Source: Syncephalis plumigaleata
Lineage: Eukaryota; Zoopagomycota; Zoopagomycetes; Zoopagales; Piptocephalidaceae
DNA length: 24,361 bases
Assembly (NCBI GenBank): GCA_025201365.1
Contig: JAIXMF010000203.1
Coordinates: forward strand, 1-24,361
Reading direction: 5' to 3'
A program made the translations under genes and the position numbers. The notes under the pieces were generated by a model. It had not been told where the DNA came from and did not search any database. It worked only from the letters and a program-made list of their open reading frames with translations. Every line of letters starts with the position of its first letter. Positions within the stretch are counted from its first letter, which is position 1. This document shows positions 21,432 to 24,361 of this stretch, piece by piece.

Positions 21432-22629
21432 AAAAGCAACAGTGTAGATGTTTGTGCTAATGCTTGAATCGTTTCCTTCGTAATAAACACGATTTACTCA
21501 TGTTGTACATTATGTTGCTTAGCATGTCAAGCATGATGCTGAACACTAATCGAGTGGATATACTATTTTAGGCGGAGCTAAACTAGATGGAGTAGCTCGT
21601 TAAATTATAAAAATGGACATAGTCGGGGGGTTAATATTCGAGACCCAGACCACGGAGGCCTCGGCAATTATGATTTACGGTGAGGCAAAGCTTCAGATAC
21701 ACATGATTCCACCTCCGTAATACATCTATTGGTAATATGGAAGTTTTATCCATTTTTGTCCATTTATCCATTCTATATTTCTACCTATCTGTAAGCATAC
21801 ACCCGCTCACCCACCCACACACATATCTTTATTGACTGATGGCCTTGTGCCTGCGCACTAACGTGAACGAAACGAACATTTAGGGCACTCTCTCCGCATT
21901 TGTGTTTCTTCTGCGTAGTTTTTCTTCTTATTCTTTATCTCTTTCTCTTTTCCTTCACTTTACCACTATTGATTTCACTATTGATTGTTACCGCTCCCAT
22001 TGACGATATCCGTGCTTACGTACAAGGTAAGAATCATAAGTTAGATATGCATTGACGGAAGGACAAACGTCTCTGCATGATCGATATTGATTTTCTCTGG
22101 GCATATATCACGAATGAGATGCTTTTTGCGCTATGCACGTATCTATATTTATTTATGTACTATGTATGACTCTGTGTGTGTGCGTGTGTGTGTATGTGTG
22201 TGTGCGTATATGCATCAATGACTGGTCATGCCATACCAAGCGAACCAGCCGAGCTCCCGTTCTCTCTCTCTGTCTCTCGCTCGCCTACCACATGTCTTAG
22301 ACATAACCTGTCTAGTGCAGCAAAAATGGGATACGAGTTAAATGTACACACACACACACACACTCATACTTCTCGCCTTTACACGAGGTTACGACACGAT
22401 TGTGATTGTTCATGGCCATGCGGTTCATCCATTACACCGCGCGCGCGCGCACCGCTCAGCCTGTTTACCTGCCCATCCACATTGGGTGTACTCTCTTGCA
22501 TGTCTCTCCAATCACTTTACGTCCATCTGCTCTCTCGGCTTTATCTCGTTCGCCACTTTTCTCACTTTTATAGCTTGTGGTACTCGTTCCCCGAATAAGC
22601 CAAGGCTTGCCACACATTGTTGTTTCTCG

Positions 22630-22663
<34 letters not shown>

Positions 22664-23104
22664 GTTCTTCTTTTATAGTTCCGCTTACTTTGTCGTTTGC
22701 TCATCTTAACTGGTCACGCATGCGTCTTTTTTCCATTGATTCCATTTGTATTTTGAGCGTTGTCTCGTTCTAATCGTGAACAGTCATCTCCTATTACCAT
22801 TACTACTATTACTACTATTACTACTACTATTACTACTATAACACTCTACTTACGTATTGTCTGGACTATATAGCGCAACATACGTACACATAGTGCTCAG
22901 TAAAACCAAAAACCGGGTCTAGTCGTCGTTTGTCGCTTCCTATTCCTTTCACTTTCTTCATTTACTTAGTCTCATCGAGGTTCAACCAGTAGAGGATTTA
23001 ATAATATACAACAACTCAATTCAACCTAACTCAACTTGACCGTGCGCACATTGGCCGCCATACTCTCCGTCTCTTCTACTTCCATTACTGCTGGTACATA
23101 CTAG
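21432..23104 (+). other. Long intergenic and CT-rich leader region
   Basis: AATAAA at 21482-21487 probably ends the FAF2-like transcript. A small GC-rich palindromic block lies at 21651-21718. Then come simple repeats: GT-rich at 22171-22208, CA at 22344-22366, GC at about 22438-22450, CT at 22631-22661, and TAC-type at 22799-22841. The plus strand from about 21890 to 23100 is strongly pyrimidine-rich, as expected for promoter and leader of the next gene. Open frames at 22176-22773 cross these repeats and are not called. Confidence 0.5.
21651..21718. other. Nested palindromic block, possible structured element
   Basis: ACGGAGG at 21652-21658 pairs with CCTCCGT at 21712-21718. Inside it GCCTC at 21658-21662 pairs with GAGGC at 21682-21686. 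A run GGGGGG precedes it at 21625-21630. It matches no RNA family I recognise (not a tRNA, 5S or U6). Confidence 0.3.
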
Positions 23105-23402
23105 GTAAGTAGTTGTGTATGTAGCATATACCCATTTTTAGTCGTAGCATACATTGGATGTCCGATCACGCATCACCATCATCATCACCACCACTATTGC
23201 TATTGCTATCATATCCACAATTGATTCGCCTTTTCTCTCTTTCTCTCTCTCTCTCTCCCTTTGTTACTTTCTTCCTTTACTCCCTCTCTTTTCTTTCAAC
23301 TGGTTTCGTTTCATATAGTTTCACATCACTGTATATATATTCCAATCTTTACTAACCAATAGTTATATTGCCACTATCTATTATTTCTACTATCTTTATT
23401 AG
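23105..23402 (+). other. Probable 5' UTR intron of the seven-helix gene
   Basis: GTAAGT at 23105 follows TACTAG, and a pyrimidine-rich TTTATTAG ends at 23402, 18 bp before the ATG. At 298 bp it would be longer than most introns here, as is common for leader introns. A frame at 23158-23355 inside it is serine/leucine low-complexity. Confidence 0.5.
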
Positions 23403-23420
23403 GATTGTATAGTATTCACC

Positions 23421-24359
23421 ATGTCGTCCGCTTCGCAAAGTACCACCATCGAGCGTGGTCTATTCTTCCAACTTAACCTTGGATTAATTGTCACCAGTAC
23501 AGCTTTGGTCGTTTACATAAGCAACTGTTGGCACTCCGTCAAAATGCTTCGCAAGCAGCCCCAGCTTGTGTACATGCTTTGTTTGCTTCAAGCAATAGTG
23601 GGTCTGGCCGCCAGTGTCACTAATGTCATCCACTATTTCGTGTTCGACATCAACTGCAGCGCCCAAGCATACCTGAATCTATCGGGTGCTCAAGTCGTCA
23701 CCACGTGCGTGCAGATGATTCTCCTACTACGTCTCTACAAACAATGGTCGGTGGGCCCGACCGTCCTTATTTTCGGCTGTATTCTCACCGTGGGCAAGTA
23801 CATCCCATGGGCGTTCGCGTTGGCCAAATATCCAACACCCACGGCCACCAAGATTGGTATCTGTGCCAGTATCAATCTACCATTCATTTTCTACTTGGTC
23901 ATTGCCTTTGAGGCAGTTATCAGTTTGTACTTGGCCGGTGCATTCGCCTTTGCCATGAACCGCTACGCTAAGCAAGAGGCGTGCAGCTTCTTCGAGTCGA
24001 TGCAACGTGAAGGTGCAGGCTACTTCCTCGTCATGGCGGCTCTCTCGGTGGTCATCCTACTAATTTCACTGGTTGATGTGGGTAGCGAGTCCCGTGTTTT
24101 CACCGAAGTGCCCTACGATGTGTTCTGGATCTTTGCCTCCAAGATGCTCATCGAGGGTCTACTATCCGGTTACGAGGCCGCCATGCATGAAGGCACCCGT
24201 GGTGGAGACGAGAGCGGCACGCATCCAACCAACTTCTCGACCAGTGGTCCACGCAGTCAACCAGGCATTACCGTCGACAAGACCTATCACTTTGAAGACG
24301 ACAAGACTCGGTTGTCCGACACGTATCACGGTGATATACAGCTGAATTCGATGGCTTAG
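23421..24359 (+). CDS. Seven-helix membrane protein of unknown function
   Basis: This is a complete 312-residue frame with no introns, in contrast to the intron-containing genes around it. The start context CACCATGTC is favourable. Hydrophobic segments fall at about 14-36, 48-75, 83-105, 112-135, 149-179, 199-220 and 229-250. That gives a short N-terminus, seven likely membrane helices and a hydrophilic tail of about 60 residues rich in T, S, D and H. A GPCR-like arrangement with a cytoplasmic tail is plausible from topology alone. No DRY, NPxxY or microbial rhodopsin retinal-pocket motif was seen, though a lysine (K241) sits in the last helix. The codons look more GC-rich at third positions than in the flanking DNA, which may reflect strong expression. 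I do not recognise the family. Confidence 0.8.
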   Translation: MSSASQSTTIERGLFFQLNLGLIVTSTALVVYISNCWHSVKMLRKQPQLVYMLCLLQAIVGLAASVTNVIHYFVFDINCSAQAYLNLSGAQVVTTCVQMILLLRLYKQWSVGPTVLIFGCILTVGKYIPWAFALAKYPTPTATKIGICASINLPFIFYLVIAFEAVISLYLAGAFAFAMNRYAKQEACSFFESMQREGAGYFLVMAALSVVILLISLVDVGSESRVFTEVPYDVFWIFASKMLIEGLLSGYEAAMHEGTRGGDESGTHPTNFSTSGPRSQPGITVDKTYHFEDDKTRLSDTYHGDIQLNSMA

Positions 24360-24361
24360 TA

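Noticed and set aside
21620-21650. tRNA-like B box (TTCGAGACC)
   Set aside because: No A box, acceptor stem or anticodon arm can be placed around it on either strand.
22176-22773. Two overlapping open frames of about 140 codons
   Set aside because: They are made of translated GT, CA and CT repeats (HTHTHTH and SLSLSL runs) in a leader region.
24090-24175. Possible microbial rhodopsin, from a lysine in the last helix of the seven-helix protein
   Set aside because: The third helix lacks the RYxDW-type motif and other retinal-pocket residues; a lone lysine is not enough.

Overview
The window looks like a gene-dense, intron-rich nuclear contig from a fungus. Introns are mostly 38-220 bp, with GTAAGT-type donors, CTAAC-like branch sites and TAG/CAG acceptors. 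The gene set includes a Tup1 corepressor, a septin and a Smy2/GIGYF-type GYF protein whose N-terminus reads MNFGPEW. A BRD7/BRD9-like protein and long glutamine tracts would suit an early-diverging (zygomycete-grade) fungus, but that placement is inference.

Layout, left to right. (1) 46-501: last exon of a septin, with an apparent one-base frameshift. (2) 912-3699 (+): ten-exon gene for a chromatin protein joining a degenerate bromodomain, a BRD7/9 (DUF3512-like) domain and a C-terminal GATA zinc finger. (3) 3734-9877: two near-identical inverted repeats of about 1.45 kb (3734-5205 and 8430-9877) enclosing a two-exon M17 leucyl aminopeptidase gene on the minus strand (5501-7541). Each arm carries a smaller nested inverted repeat, and one of its motifs recurs just 3' of the aminopeptidase. 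(4) 10235-11879 (-): GYF-domain translational regulator with a 35-nt first exon. (5) 13030-13111 (-): tRNA-Leu(AAG). (6) 13758-16532 (-): ten-exon TUP1. (7) 17667-18933 (+): five-exon alpha/beta-hydrolase (lipase/DUF676-like). (8) 19468-21431 (+): ten-exon FAF2/UBXD8-like UBX protein with a membrane hairpin and UAS domain but no visible UBA domain. (9) 23421-24359 (+): an intronless coding region for an unrecognised seven-helix membrane protein behind a long CT-rich leader.

The genes do not form one pathway. Two encode transcription or chromatin factors (the BRD-GATA protein and Tup1). One encodes a predicted mRNA translation/decay factor (GYF). Two adjacent genes encode proteins with possible lipid or ER-membrane roles (hydrolase and FAF2-like). 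No viral element, LTR element, transposase gene or CRISPR array was recognised. The least explained structure is the 6.1-kb inverted-repeat block around the aminopeptidase.

All exon joins were made by eye from splice consensus, reading-frame continuity and recognisable protein motifs. Identity figures are rough estimates from reading, not computed alignments.
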